Below are positions 18,075-26,586 of a stretch of DNA of 64,000 nt, piece after piece (the first letter of the stretch is position 1; every line of letters begins with the position of its first letter). This stretch comes from Pseudacidovorax intermedius (GTDB taxonomy: Bacteria > Pseudomonadota > Gammaproteobacteria > Burkholderiales > Burkholderiaceae_C), in NCBI RefSeq assembly GCF_003350475.1, contig NZ_QQAV01000002.1, positions 496,001 to 560,000 on the forward strand, given 5' to 3'. A model generated the notes under the pieces. It was not told the DNA's origin and did not search any database. It worked only from the letters and a program-made list of their open reading frames with translations. Both the position numbers and the translations under genes were made by a program.

Positions 18075-18578
18075 TCAGGCGGCGAGCAGCGCGTCCAGCC
18101 GCGAAAGCCCCGCGATGGTCTTCACGCAGGCCTCGGCCGCCTCGGTGCCCTTGACCGCGAAGTGGCGGTGGAAGTACTTGCGGTGCTCGATGTGCTCGTG
18201 GAAGTGGTGCGGCGTGAGCACGGCCGAGATCATGGGCACCTCGGTCTCCAACTGCACCTGCATCAGCGACTCGACCACCGTGCTGGCCACGAACTCGTGG
18301 CGGTAGATGCCGCCGTCGACCACCAGCGCGCAGCACACCACGGCGGCATAGCGGCCGCTGCGGGCAAGCCGCTTGGCGTGCAGCGGGATCTCGAAGGCGC
18401 CGGGAACGTCGAAGATGTCGATCTGCGAGGCGGGCACGCCCAGGCGTTCCATCTCGGCGAGGAAGGCGTCGCGCGCCTGGTGGACGATGTCTGCATGCCA
18501 CTGGGCCTCGACCAGCGCGATGCGCCGGTCACCCAAGGCGGGCAGGATCTGGAGGGGAAGGTCGTTGAGCTGACTCAT
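18075..18578 (-). CDS. ribH: 6,7-dimethyl-8-ribityllumazine synthase, type II (RibH2)
   Basis: This 167-residue enzyme condenses 5-amino-6-ribitylamino-uracil with dihydroxybutanone phosphate in riboflavin biosynthesis. The segments FDVPGAFEIPLHAKRLA, VDGGIYRHEFVAS and SAVLTPHHFHEH match the type II (RibH2) lineage known from Brucella and Mesorhizobium rather than the standard RibH. The ATG at 18578 is preceded by AAAGG. A full FMN riboswitch lies at 18705-18873 upstream, so flavin sufficiency should switch it off. A second, riboswitch-independent ribH elsewhere in the genome is likely. Confidence 0.9.
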   Translation of the reverse strand: MSQLNDLPLQILPALGDRRIALVEAQWHADIVHQARDAFLAEMERLGVPASQIDIFDVPGAFEIPLHAKRLARSGRYAAVVCCALVVDGGIYRHEFVASTVVESLMQVQLETEVPMISAVLTPHHFHEHIEHRKYFHRHFAVKGTEAAEACVKTIAGLSRLDALLAA

Positions 18579-18662
18579 GGTGTTGCCTTTGAACAAAGGG
18601 TTGGCCTGAATCAGGGCATCGAGAACACGCACGAAAAGCCGCGCCCGACCCGCAAGCCGCGC

Positions 18663-18677
18663 GCGGCATGACGCCGC
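18663..18677 (-). other. Hairpin between FMN aptamer and ribH
   Basis: GCGGC, five bases, GCCGC forms a short stem in the 127 bases between the aptamer and the ribH start. No T-run follows, so it is not a terminator. It could be part of a translational expression platform, but I cannot show pairing with the ribosome-binding site. Confidence 0.3.
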
Positions 18678-18704
18678 ACGCGACCAGGAGCCTGGCCGCA
18701 TCTC

Positions 18705-18873
18705 GCGCTCTCTTTCATCCGGACTGTGACCGTCGGCTTCGGAATCGCACCGAAATCTGCTGACCCCGCTACCACGGCCCGTCAAGACTGCAGCGGCGGG
18801 CGCTCGCGGGCTCGTGCGGAAGTCGCCTTCCACCATGACCGCCGGTAGGGAATTCCACCCTGCCCTGAGAACG
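18705..18873 (-). promoter_or_regulatory. FMN riboswitch (RFN element)
   Basis: Read on the minus strand, all conserved blocks of the FMN aptamer occur in order. These are CTCAGGGCAGGGTGGAATTC, CCTACCGGCGGT, GAGCCCGCGAGCG, GGTCAGCAGATTTCGGTG, TCCGAAGCCGACGGTCACAG and TCCGGATGAAAGAGAG. The element occupies most of the 362-base gap before ribH and ends 127 bases upstream of its ATG. It should bind FMN and repress ribH expression when FMN is abundant. Confidence 0.95.
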
Positions 18874-18877
18874 CTTG

Positions 18878-18899
18878 GCGGCCACCCGGAGGTGGCCGC
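18878..18899. other. Perfect hairpin between the DMT gene and the riboswitch
   Basis: GCGGCCACC (18878-18886), loop CGGA and GGTGGCCGC (18891-18899) form a nine-pair stem just after the DMT gene stop on the minus strand. It lacks a T-run on that side. It probably marks the 3' end of the long minus-strand cluster. Confidence 0.4.
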
Positions 18900-18940
18900 G
18901 GGCGGATTTTAGGAGCGGGTCAATAGCCTTGCTGTCGCCT

Positions 18941-19855
18941 TCATTCCGCCTGGGCCTCCAGCGTGCGCACCGGCTGGCGGTTGCGCTCGCTGCGGATCAC
19001 CTGCAGGCCCGAGCCCACCAGCAGCGCGATGCCGGCCCAGGCCCAGGCATTGGGCACGTCGTCCCAGACCGCATAGCCCAGTCCCACCGCGAAGAGCAGG
19101 GCCGAATAGCGGAAGGGCGCGGTGAGCGACACCTCGCCCTGGCGCATGCACTGGATCAGCAGGAAGTAGGCGGTGGCCAGGAAGGCGGAGGACAGCGCCA
19201 GCAGCCCGAGCTGCCCGGCCGTGGCCGGCTGCCAGCCCTCGGCCACCGACAGCGCGCCCGACAGCAGCGTGACGGCCAATGCGGTGGAGAGCGTGACCAC
19301 AATGGAGGGAATGGCCGGGTCCAGCCCACGCGTGAGCAGGTCGCGCGTGGCATGGAACAGCGTGGCCGAGAGGCACAGCAGCGCCCAGGCGTTGAAGCCG
19401 TCGCCGCGCGGCTGCACCACCAGCAGAACGCCGACGAAGCCGATCCCCACGGCCCACCAGCGCGCCGCGCCGGGCCGCTCGCGAAGGAAGATCGCGGCGA
19501 ATACCGTCATGAAGAGCGGTGCCGCGAGGTTGATGGCGGTGGCATTGCCCAGTGGCAGGCGGAACAGCGAGAGCAGGTACATCACCGTCGCGCAGGCATC
19601 CACGCTGGCGCGCAGCAGCACGCGCGGATGGCGCAGCGCGCCCAGGCGCCGGTGCTCACCCAGCACCACCGCCACGGCCAGCACCAGCAGCGTGGCCATC
19701 AGCCCGCGCAGGAAGATCAGCTGCCCGGCCGGCAGCCCTTGACTCACGAACTTGCTCAGTGCGTCGTTGACGACGAAACAGGCCATGGCGCCGAGCATGC
19801 AGCCGATGGCGCGCCGGCCGCGGCGGGCCGGATCAGGGAAGGAGAGGGAAGGCAC
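18941..19855 (-). CDS. DMT superfamily permease (EamA family)
   Basis: This protein of about 304 residues has two EamA repeats of five hydrophobic segments each. The first starts at AIGCMLGAMACFVVNDALSKF and includes LFRLPLGNATAINLAAPLFM; the second contains LATAYFLLIQCMRQGEVSLT and FRYSALLFAVGLGYAVW. The GTG at 19855 gives a normal family length and starts shortly after the isomerase stop at 19929. A longer reading frame continues further upstream and would overlap that gene. It is the last gene of the minus-strand cluster and may export an intermediate or take up a metabolite. Confidence 0.8.
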   Translation of the reverse strand: MPSLSFPDPARRGRRAIGCMLGAMACFVVNDALSKFVSQGLPAGQLIFLRGLMATLLVLAVAVVLGEHRRLGALRHPRVLLRASVDACATVMYLLSLFRLPLGNATAINLAAPLFMTVFAAIFLRERPGAARWWAVGIGFVGVLLVVQPRGDGFNAWALLCLSATLFHATRDLLTRGLDPAIPSIVVTLSTALAVTLLSGALSVAEGWQPATAGQLGLLALSSAFLATAYFLLIQCMRQGEVSLTAPFRYSALLFAVGLGYAVWDDVPNAWAWAGIALLVGSGLQVIRSERNRQPVRTLEAQAE

Positions 19856-19928
19856 GGAGGGCGAGGGTAACGCGGCTCGCCATCCGTTCTCCTTGGACCT
19901 GTCGGAGGGCAGAACGGCGCACAGCCCC

Positions 19929-20807
19929 TCACACCACGCTGCGATGCCGCTCGATGCAGATGCGCAGCGTCTCTTCCCCGTCGCGCTGCCACCAGTCCTG
20001 CGTGGAGAAGATCTCCACCTCGCAGTGCCCCGCATAGCCTGCGGCCTCGACCCAACCGCGCAGCTGCTGCAGCTCGATCACGCCGTCGCCCATCATCCCG
20101 CGGTCGTTGAGCAGGTCGCGCGTGGGTGTGAGCCAGTCGCACACGTGGTAGGCCAGCAGGCGCTCGCGGCCGGCGCGGGCGGTCTGGGCTTCGAGCTTCG
20201 GGTCCCACCAACAGTGATAGGCATCGAGGGCGACACCCAGCATGCCGGTGCGGTCGGGGTCCAGTTCGTCGCACAGGTCCAGCGCATGTTCGAGCGTGTT
20301 GATGCAGGCCCGGTCGGCGGCCTGCATGGGATGCAGCGGCTCGATGGCCAGCGGCATGCCCACGCTGCGTGCGTACTCGAGGGAGGCGGCGATGCCGTCG
20401 CGCACCTCGCCGCGCGCGCGGGCGATGCTCTTGTAGGCGGGCTTTCCTTCCAGCGCACCGGGCAGGGCGCCGACCACCAGCACCAGGCAGGGCGCATCCA
20501 GCGCCTTGGCCTCGTCGATGGCGCGGCGGTTGTCGTCCAGCGCGGCGCGCAGGCCGGCCGCATCGGCGGCGGGATAGAAGCCGCCGCGGCAGTAGCCTGA
20601 CAGCTGCATGTCCAGCGCCCGAAGCTGTCTGCCCACGGCCTCCAGGCCGGCCGCGGCCACCTGGTCGCGCCAGGGGCTGATGGCGCGGACGCCCTGCTCG
20701 GCGCACTGGTCGATGATGCGCGCCAACGGCACCTCGGCGCCACGCTGGCGGCGGAGGGTGGCGGTGTTGATCGACAGCCAGCGGCTGTCCTGCGACAGGT
20801 CGCGCAT
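19929..20807 (-). CDS. Sugar phosphate isomerase/epimerase family TIM-barrel protein
   Basis: This 292-residue protein belongs to the xylose-isomerase-like/AP endonuclease 2 superfamily. Metal-site landmarks are the PLAIEPLHPM segment, VALDAYHCWWD, YHVCDWL and the late EVEIFS. Its ATG overlaps the stop of the DUF993 gene by one base (TGATG), so the two are translationally coupled. Members isomerise or epimerise sugars, inososes or keto-sugars. In this cluster it probably follows the Gfo/Idh dehydrogenase, but the substrate is unknown. Confidence 0.87.
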   Translation of the reverse strand: MRDLSQDSRWLSINTATLRRQRGAEVPLARIIDQCAEQGVRAISPWRDQVAAAGLEAVGRQLRALDMQLSGYCRGGFYPAADAAGLRAALDDNRRAIDEAKALDAPCLVLVVGALPGALEGKPAYKSIARARGEVRDGIAASLEYARSVGMPLAIEPLHPMQAADRACINTLEHALDLCDELDPDRTGMLGVALDAYHCWWDPKLEAQTARAGRERLLAYHVCDWLTPTRDLLNDRGMMGDGVIELQQLRGWVEAAGYAGHCEVEIFSTQDWWQRDGEETLRICIERHRSVV

Positions 20808-22000
20808 CAGCCCTCCACCCCGTGCGTGGCCAGCAGCGCCTTCATGCGCCGCACCGCCAAGTCCGGATCGGCCAGCAGGTGCGCGGCGTCGGCCAGGCGG
20901 AACAGCTCGGCCAGGTGCGGCAGCGAGCGCGTGCTCTGCTGGCCGCCCACCATCGTGAAGTGCGACTGGTGGCCGTTGAGCCAGGCCATGAACACCACGC
21001 CCGTCTTGTAGAAGCGCGTGGGCGCCCGGAAGATGTGGCGCGACAGCGGCACCGTCGGCGCCAGGATCTCGTGGAAGCGCGCCGTGTCGCCCTGCGCCAA
21101 TGCGGCCAGCGCCGCGCTCGCCGCCGGCGCGATGGCGTCGAAGATGCCCAGCAGCGCATCGCTCTTGCCGTGCGTGGGCTCGGTGCCCGCGCCGTCGCCG
21201 GCGATCAGCTCGGCATAGTTGAAGTCGTCGCCGGTGTACATGCGCACGCCCGGCGGCAGCCGGCGGCGCATGGCGATCTCCTTGTCCTTGTCGAGCAGCG
21301 AGATCTTGATGCCGTCCACCTTGTGCGGATGCGCGGCGATGATGCCCAGGGCCGTGTCCATGGCGGCGTCCACGTCGGCGGTGCCCCAGTAGCCGGCCAG
21401 CGCCGGGTCGAACATGTCGCCCAGCCAGTGCAGCACCACCGGCTGCTTCGCCTGGCTCAGCACGCGGTCGTACACGCGCTCGTAGTCGGCCGGGCTCTGC
21501 GCCACGCGGGCCAGGGCGCGGCTGGCCATCACGATCAGCTTGCCGCCCAGGCCTTCGATGGCGGCCATCTGCGTCTCGTAGCCGCGGATCACGTCGTCCA
21601 CGCTGCGCACCTCGGCCAGGTCCAGGTGGTCGGTGCCGCAGCCGGAGGCGAGGAAGGCGCCCGGCACGTCGCGCGCCGCGTCGATGGAGCGGCGGATGAG
21701 CTCCAGCGAGGTGGGCCAGTCCAGGCCCATGCCGCGCTGGGCCGTGTCCATGGCCTCCGCCACGCCCAGCCCCAGCGACCACAGGTGGCGGCGGTAGGCC
21801 AGGGTGGCGTCCCAGTCGACGGCGCATTGCAGCCAGGGGTCGATGGCCGCCAGCGGGTCGGCCACCACATGCGCGGCGGAATAGGCGATGCGGTCGAAGC
21901 GCGCGCCCGGCTGCGGCTGCACCGGCGTGGCGCCGCTGAGCGTGTAGGCGGCCAGGCGGCCGTCGGCGTCGGGCAGGCGAAGGGTCAGGGCCATGGTCAT
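20807..22000 (-). CDS. DUF993 / dihydrodipicolinate synthase-like protein
   Basis: This 397-residue protein is of the DUF993 family, usually labelled dihydrodipicolinate synthase family. The TIM-barrel appears in LIVMASRALARVAQSPADYE, VVLHWLGDMFDPALAGYWG, KVDGIKISLLDKDKEI and RMYTGDDFNYAELI. The GIKIS lysine is placed like the Schiff-base lysine of class I aldolases of the DapA fold; I infer this from position only. The gene is coupled to the isomerase downstream and lies 19 bases after the Gfo/Idh gene. No biochemical function is established for the family as far as I know. Confidence 0.85.
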   Translation of the reverse strand: MTMALTLRLPDADGRLAAYTLSGATPVQPQPGARFDRIAYSAAHVVADPLAAIDPWLQCAVDWDATLAYRRHLWSLGLGVAEAMDTAQRGMGLDWPTSLELIRRSIDAARDVPGAFLASGCGTDHLDLAEVRSVDDVIRGYETQMAAIEGLGGKLIVMASRALARVAQSPADYERVYDRVLSQAKQPVVLHWLGDMFDPALAGYWGTADVDAAMDTALGIIAAHPHKVDGIKISLLDKDKEIAMRRRLPPGVRMYTGDDFNYAELIAGDGAGTEPTHGKSDALLGIFDAIAPAASAALAALAQGDTARFHEILAPTVPLSRHIFRAPTRFYKTGVVFMAWLNGHQSHFTMVGGQQSTRSLPHLAELFRLADAAHLLADPDLAVRRMKALLATHGVEG

Positions 22001-22019
22001 TTCCTCGTCGGCGCGGCCA

Positions 22020-23195
22020 TCAGACCTTCAGCGGCGGCACGTCGATCCAGCGCCGCTCCTTCCAGGAGTCGAGCGCGGCCTCCACCAGCTGCACACCCTT
22101 GGCGCCTTCGGGCAGGGTCCACTTGTAGGGCGCGTCTTCCACCACATGGCGGATGAAGTGCTCCCACTGGATCTTGAAGCCGTTGTCGTAGGTCTCGACG
22201 TCCGGAATCTCCTGCCACTGGTCGAAGAAGTTCATCGTCTGCTTGATGTCGGGGTTCCACACCGGCCGCGGCGTGGCCACGCGCGACTGGGCGCGGCAGC
22301 TCTGCAGGCCGGCGACGGCCGAGCCCTCGGTGCCGTCGACATGGAAGGTCACCAGGTCGTCGCGGCGCACGCGCGTGACCCAGCTCATGTTGATCTGCGC
22401 GATCACCGGCTCGCCGTTGTGGCCGGTGAGTTCGCAGGTGGCGTAGGCTGCGTCGTCGGCGGTGGCCTCGTAGGGTTTGCCGGCCTCGTCCCAGCGCTTC
22501 GGGATGTGCGTGGTGCCCAGGCAGCTGACCGATTGGACTTCGCCGAAGAGGTTGTCGAGCACATAGCGCCAGTGGCACATCATGTCCAGGATCATTCCGC
22601 CGCCGTCTTCCTTGCGGTAGTTCCAGCTGGGGCGCTGGATCGGCTGCAGGTCGCCTTCGAACACCCAGTAGCCGAACTCCAGCCGCACCGACAGCATGCG
22701 GCCGAAGAAGCCGGCGCGGCGCAGCATGTCCAGCTTGCGCAGGCCGGGCAGGAAGAGCTTGTCCTGCACGGCGCCGTGCTTGATGCCCTTCGTTCGACCG
22801 GCCTCGTCGGCCAGGCGCGCGATTTCCACCGCCTCGTTGAGGTTGGTGGCGATGGGCTTCTCGCAGTACACGTGCTTGCCGGCGCGGATGGCCTTGGCCA
22901 GCAGCTGGGGGCGCATCTGCGTGGTGCCTGCGTCGAAGAAGACGGTGTCGTCCGCGTTGGCGAGCGCCGCATCCAGGTCGGTGCCCCAGCGCTCGATGCC
23001 ATGGGCGCGGGCCAGCGCCTCGATCTTGTCGGCATTGCGGCCGATGAGGATGGGGTCGGGCATCACGCGGTCGCCGTTGGCGAGTTGGACGCCGCCTTGC
23101 GCGCGGATGGCGCAGATGGAGCGGATCAGGTGCTGGTTCATGCCCATGCGTCCGGTGACGCCGTGCATGATCAGTCCGAGTCGTTGTGTGGCCAT
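22020..23195 (-). CDS. Gfo/Idh/MocA family oxidoreductase
   Basis: This 391-residue NAD(P)-dependent oxidoreductase starts at ATG 23195 after a GAGGAG ribosome-binding site. The N-terminal Rossmann region contains LIMHGVTGRMGMNQHLIRSI, and the family EKP motif occurs in KHVYCEKPIATNLNEAVE. The C-terminal domain has GGGMILDMMCHWRYVLDNLF, where the catalytic His is expected near the MCHW segment. Relatives oxidise sugars, inositols or keto-acids. It lies between the enolase-superfamily gene and DUF993, which suggests an oxidation followed by isomerisation and cleavage. Confidence 0.9.
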   Translation of the reverse strand: MATQRLGLIMHGVTGRMGMNQHLIRSICAIRAQGGVQLANGDRVMPDPILIGRNADKIEALARAHGIERWGTDLDAALANADDTVFFDAGTTQMRPQLLAKAIRAGKHVYCEKPIATNLNEAVEIARLADEAGRTKGIKHGAVQDKLFLPGLRKLDMLRRAGFFGRMLSVRLEFGYWVFEGDLQPIQRPSWNYRKEDGGGMILDMMCHWRYVLDNLFGEVQSVSCLGTTHIPKRWDEAGKPYEATADDAAYATCELTGHNGEPVIAQINMSWVTRVRRDDLVTFHVDGTEGSAVAGLQSCRAQSRVATPRPVWNPDIKQTMNFFDQWQEIPDVETYDNGFKIQWEHFIRHVVEDAPYKWTLPEGAKGVQLVEAALDSWKERRWIDVPPLKV

Positions 23196-23235
23196 GGAAG
23201 GCTCCTCTCTAGAAATGGCAAGGGAAAGGGGCGGC

Positions 23236-24693
23236 TCAGACCATGGACGGCGCGTGGTCGAGCGGTGCGAGATGGTCGAAGTCGGGCAGGGCGCCGGTGG
23301 CAAAGCCAGGCTGGGCGAACAGCGAGTCCAGCGCGATGGCGCCCTCGCGGATCGCCAGCCGGGGCCGGCCGGCGCTGCACTCGTACAGATCGGGGTGGGC
23401 CGTGGCAAAGGCCTGGGCTTCGGCATCCGGTGCGGTACCGAAGCCATCCACGTAGTGGTGGCCGTTGCGCTCCGCATGCGTGAGGCCGAGCAGGGCGGCC
23501 CAGGCCAGGTCCTGCTGGACCGACAGGCCGGCCTGGCAGGTGAGGTCTTCAGCCGACAGGAAGGGCGGCGTGCCATCGGCGCTCGCCTGACGCTCGCAGC
23601 GCGCGCGGTTGGCCAGTGCCTTCCAGATGCCCTTGCAGCCTTTGCTGGAGATGCCGGCCCAGCCTGCGGCGCGCGCCTGCACGAAGCTGTCCAGCGCGGC
23701 ATCGCCCTCGTCCAGCAGCAGCGGCGCAGGAAGATGCAGCGCCGCCAGGCCGTCGACGAAGCTGCCGTCGCGCGGCAGCGGCTGCTCCAGGTAGAGCAGT
23801 GCCTGCGGCCGCTGCGCCACGCGCGGCAGCGTGCGCAGGCCGTCGGCGAGTTGCGTCAGCCGGTCGATGTCGGCGTACTGCTCGTTGCCGTCGAGCGTGT
23901 AGCGGTGCTGCGGGCAGAGGCGGTCCAGCACGGCGAGCACGGCGTCCAGGCGCTCGATGTCGGCCTGCGGGTCGCCGCCCAGCTTGATCTTGAAGAAGCG
24001 GTGGCCATAGCGGCGGATCACCGCGGGCAGGGTGACGGGCAGTGCCCCGGCGTCCGGCTCGGCCGGTTCGTCGCTCAGCGCATCGAGCATGCCGATGGTG
24101 TGGCGTGCCTGCAGCGAGGCGGACGGGCGCCGCGTGCGCAGCCAACCGTTCCAGTCCCAGCCGGCCAGATCGGGCAGCAGCGGCGTGTCGGCCAGGCCGG
24201 GAAGGTTGCGCGCCAGCGCCTCGTGGACCGGCAACCCGGCGGCGCGGCAAAGCGCGTCGAGCACGGCGCGGTCCAGCACGGCCTGGCCGAAGGTGGTGCT
24301 CAGGGCGGTCTCGCCCGCCGATCGGCCTGCAGCGGCCAGCGCGCCGCAGTGCCGCTCGAAGAGGCCGAAGGCGCTGGCCGCCTTGTCGTTCTCGTAGGCT
24401 TGCGCGGCACGGGTGAAGGCTGTGGCCAGGTCGGCGATGTTGCGGCTGGCATCGCGCTCCGGGCGCTTGTCGAACCACCGCGGCACCATCATCTCGGCGG
24501 CATGGCCGAATGCGCTGCCGTGGCCGGCCACCTCGATCTCGGCCCGCACGAAGAGCTGCGGGCAGCGGGTGAGCGTGACCTGTCCGAAGCGGAAGGGCAG
24601 GCGCAGCCGCATGTCGCGCACGCCGGCCTCCACCCGCCGCACGCGCAGCGGCAGCCCGGCGCCGGCCGACGAAGAACCCGCCTCAGTGCGCAT
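23236..24693 (-). CDS. Enolase superfamily (mandelate racemase/muconate lactonizing-like) enzyme
   Basis: This 485-residue protein has the capping domain (FRFGQVTLTRCPQLFVRAEI) followed by a barrel with RFFKIKLGGDPQADIERL (a KxK motif, candidate base), TLDGNEQYAD and LEQPLP (metal ligands Asp and Glu), LLLDEGDAAL and ISSKGCKGIWKAL. It is about 80-100 residues longer than typical superfamily members, mostly at the C-terminus. Its start overlaps the ABC ATPase stop by 11 bases. These enzymes abstract a proton next to a carboxylate to dehydrate, epimerise or lactonise acids. The substrate is unknown. Confidence 0.82.
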   Translation of the reverse strand: MRTEAGSSSAGAGLPLRVRRVEAGVRDMRLRLPFRFGQVTLTRCPQLFVRAEIEVAGHGSAFGHAAEMMVPRWFDKRPERDASRNIADLATAFTRAAQAYENDKAASAFGLFERHCGALAAAGRSAGETALSTTFGQAVLDRAVLDALCRAAGLPVHEALARNLPGLADTPLLPDLAGWDWNGWLRTRRPSASLQARHTIGMLDALSDEPAEPDAGALPVTLPAVIRRYGHRFFKIKLGGDPQADIERLDAVLAVLDRLCPQHRYTLDGNEQYADIDRLTQLADGLRTLPRVAQRPQALLYLEQPLPRDGSFVDGLAALHLPAPLLLDEGDAALDSFVQARAAGWAGISSKGCKGIWKALANRARCERQASADGTPPFLSAEDLTCQAGLSVQQDLAWAALLGLTHAERNGHHYVDGFGTAPDAEAQAFATAHPDLYECSAGRPRLAIREGAIALDSLFAQPGFATGALPDFDHLAPLDHAPSMV

Positions 24694-25510
24694 CCAGGTG
24701 GCCCTGCGCGTAGAAGTGCGCGCGCAGCTGGCGCGCGTAGGCGGCGAAGGCCTCGGTACCCATCACGTCCAGCGGACGGGGGCGGGGCAGGTCGATGTCG
24801 TAGGTGGCGGCGATGCGGCCGGGTCGCTCGCTCATCACCAGCACGCGGTCGGACAGGAACACCGCCTCCGGGATGCTGTGGGTGATCAGCAGCACCGTCT
24901 TGCCCGAGGCCTGCCAGATGCGCTGAAGCTCCAGGTTCATGCGCTCGCGGGTCATGGCGTCCAGCGCGCCGAAGGGCTCGTCCATCAGCAGCACGGGCGG
25001 GTCGTGCAGCAGGGCGCGCAGGATCGCCACGCGCTGCTGCATGCCGCCCGACAGCTGCCAGGGGTACTTGTGCTCGAAGCCCTGCAGCCCGGCCATGGCG
25101 ATCAGCGACTCGGCCCGCTGGCGCGCGGCGGCCATGGGCATGCCGCGGATCTCGGCCTGCAGCAGGATGTTGTCGATCACCCTGCGCCAGGGCAGCAGCA
25201 GGGCGCTCTGGAAGACGATGCCGACGTCGGTCTGCGGTCCGGTCACCGGCCTGCCCGCCAGCCGCAGCTCGCCGCCGGAGATGGGCAGCAGGCCGGCCAC
25301 CATCTTCATCAGCGTGCTCTTGCCGCAGCCCGAAGGCCCCACCACCGAGACGAACTCGCCGGCGCGGATCTGGAAGTCCAGCGGGCGCAGCGTCTCGACC
25401 TCGCCCTCGCGGGTGCGGTAGACCTTGCGAACGCCCCGGCCTTCGATCAGCACCTGGCCGGTGCGGGCGCCGGCGGCCAGCGGAACGACGTTGGACGGCA
25501 CGGCACTCAT
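24683..25510 (-). CDS. ABC transporter ATPase, NitT/TauT type
   Basis: This 275-residue ATPase has Walker A GPSGCGKST, signature LSGGMQQRVAILRAL, Walker B VLLMDEPFGALD and the H-loop LITHSIPEAVFL. It matches the SsuB/TauB/NrtD-type importer ATPases. The ATG at 25510 is preceded by GAAGG and lies 32 bases after the binding-protein stop, so the operon order is permease, binding protein, ATPase. Confidence 0.93.
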   Translation of the reverse strand: MSAVPSNVVPLAAGARTGQVLIEGRGVRKVYRTREGEVETLRPLDFQIRAGEFVSVVGPSGCGKSTLMKMVAGLLPISGGELRLAGRPVTGPQTDVGIVFQSALLLPWRRVIDNILLQAEIRGMPMAAARQRAESLIAMAGLQGFEHKYPWQLSGGMQQRVAILRALLHDPPVLLMDEPFGALDAMTRERMNLELQRIWQASGKTVLLITHSIPEAVFLSDRVLVMSERPGRIAATYDIDLPRPRPLDVMGTEAFAAYARQLRAHFYAQGHLDAH

Positions 25511-25541
25511 GGATTCGCCTTCGGGGTGGCCAATGCCTCGC

Positions 25542-26540
25542 TCATTGCGGCAGGAAGTCGTTGGTGACCCAGTCCTGGGCCTTGCCACGCTGCGCAGCGT
25601 CGAGGCCGCCGTACTGGACCAGCAGGTCGAGCGACTCGTCGATGTCCTTCATCGAGGCGCGCAGCGGCCGCAGCTTCTGCGTGTCGGCCGTGTGATAGAG
25701 CGGCGTGGTGAGCTTGATGCCGATGACCAGGGTGTCGCGCTGACCGGCCTTGCTGTTGGCCTTGAGCATTGCGTCGATGGCGGCCTCCGGCTCCTTCTCG
25801 GTGGCCTCGAAGGCGCGCGTGGTGGCGCGCATGAAGCGCCGTACCAGGTCGCCCTTGTTGGCCAGCGTGTCCTTGTGGGTCACGATGCCCGAGCTGATCA
25901 GGTTGACGCCGTAGTCGGCGAAGCGGATGACCTGCACCGGCTTCTTGGTGGCATCCTGCACCTTGATGTTCTGGTCCATCAGGTAGCCCAGCAGGAGGTC
26001 GGCCTGGCCGTGGATCACGGCATTGAGCTTGGTCTGCGCATCGCCGGAGACCACCTTGTACTGGCCTTCCTGCAGGCCGGTCTTCTTCAGGAACAGCGGC
26101 CAGATCTGGCTCATCGAGTCGCCGGGCGTCATGGCCACCGTCTTGCCGATGATGTCCTTGGGTGTCTTGATGTTCTTCTCGGCCAGGCCCATGACCGACA
26201 TGGGGCTGACCTGCAGCGCCACGCCCACCGCCTTCACCGGCGCGCCCTTGGTGGCGGCCTTGATCATGGTCGGCACGTCCACGTAGCCGAAGGTGGCCGA
26301 GTTGGCCGCGACGGCCTGGATCGAGACCGCGGAGCCGCGGCCCTCCTGGATGTCGAGGTCGATGCCCTCGTCGGCATAGAAGCCTCGTTCCTTGCCGATG
26401 AAGAAGGGCGCGTGCTCGCTGTACACGTACCAGTTCAAGAGCAGCGTGACCTTGTCGCGCTGCTGCGCGAAGGCAGGTGCGGCCATGCTGGCAGCCAGGG
26501 CGGCCGTAGCGGCCGCGCGCAGAAGGTGTCGACGTTCCAT
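25542..26540 (-). CDS. ABC transporter substrate-binding protein, NMT1/THI5-like
   Basis: This 332-residue periplasmic protein has a signal peptide MERRHLLRAAATAALAAS with paired arginines, ending near PAFAQ. The mature part begins KVTLLLNWYVYSEHAPFFIG and GFYADEGIDLDIQEGRGS, the characteristic start of NMT1/THI5-type receptors that bind pyrimidine precursors, sulphonates, nitrate or aromatic acids. YVYSEHAPFFIG deviates from the aromatic N-terminus of thiamine-precursor binders, and the ligand cannot be named. The permease lies immediately upstream and the ATPase immediately downstream. Confidence 0.9.
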   Translation of the reverse strand: MERRHLLRAAATAALAASMAAPAFAQQRDKVTLLLNWYVYSEHAPFFIGKERGFYADEGIDLDIQEGRGSAVSIQAVAANSATFGYVDVPTMIKAATKGAPVKAVGVALQVSPMSVMGLAEKNIKTPKDIIGKTVAMTPGDSMSQIWPLFLKKTGLQEGQYKVVSGDAQTKLNAVIHGQADLLLGYLMDQNIKVQDATKKPVQVIRFADYGVNLISSGIVTHKDTLANKGDLVRRFMRATTRAFEATEKEPEAAIDAMLKANSKAGQRDTLVIGIKLTTPLYHTADTQKLRPLRASMKDIDESLDLLVQYGGLDAAQRGKAQDWVTNDFLPQ

Positions 26541-26586
26541 GCGAAGTGTCTCCTTGAGGGGCGAAGGCGAAAGGGGGCGGCGTCGA

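Noticed and set aside
18579-18836. Longer minus-strand start for ribH inside the riboswitch
   Set aside because: This stretch is the FMN aptamer and its linker. RibH homologues begin close to the ATG at 18578.
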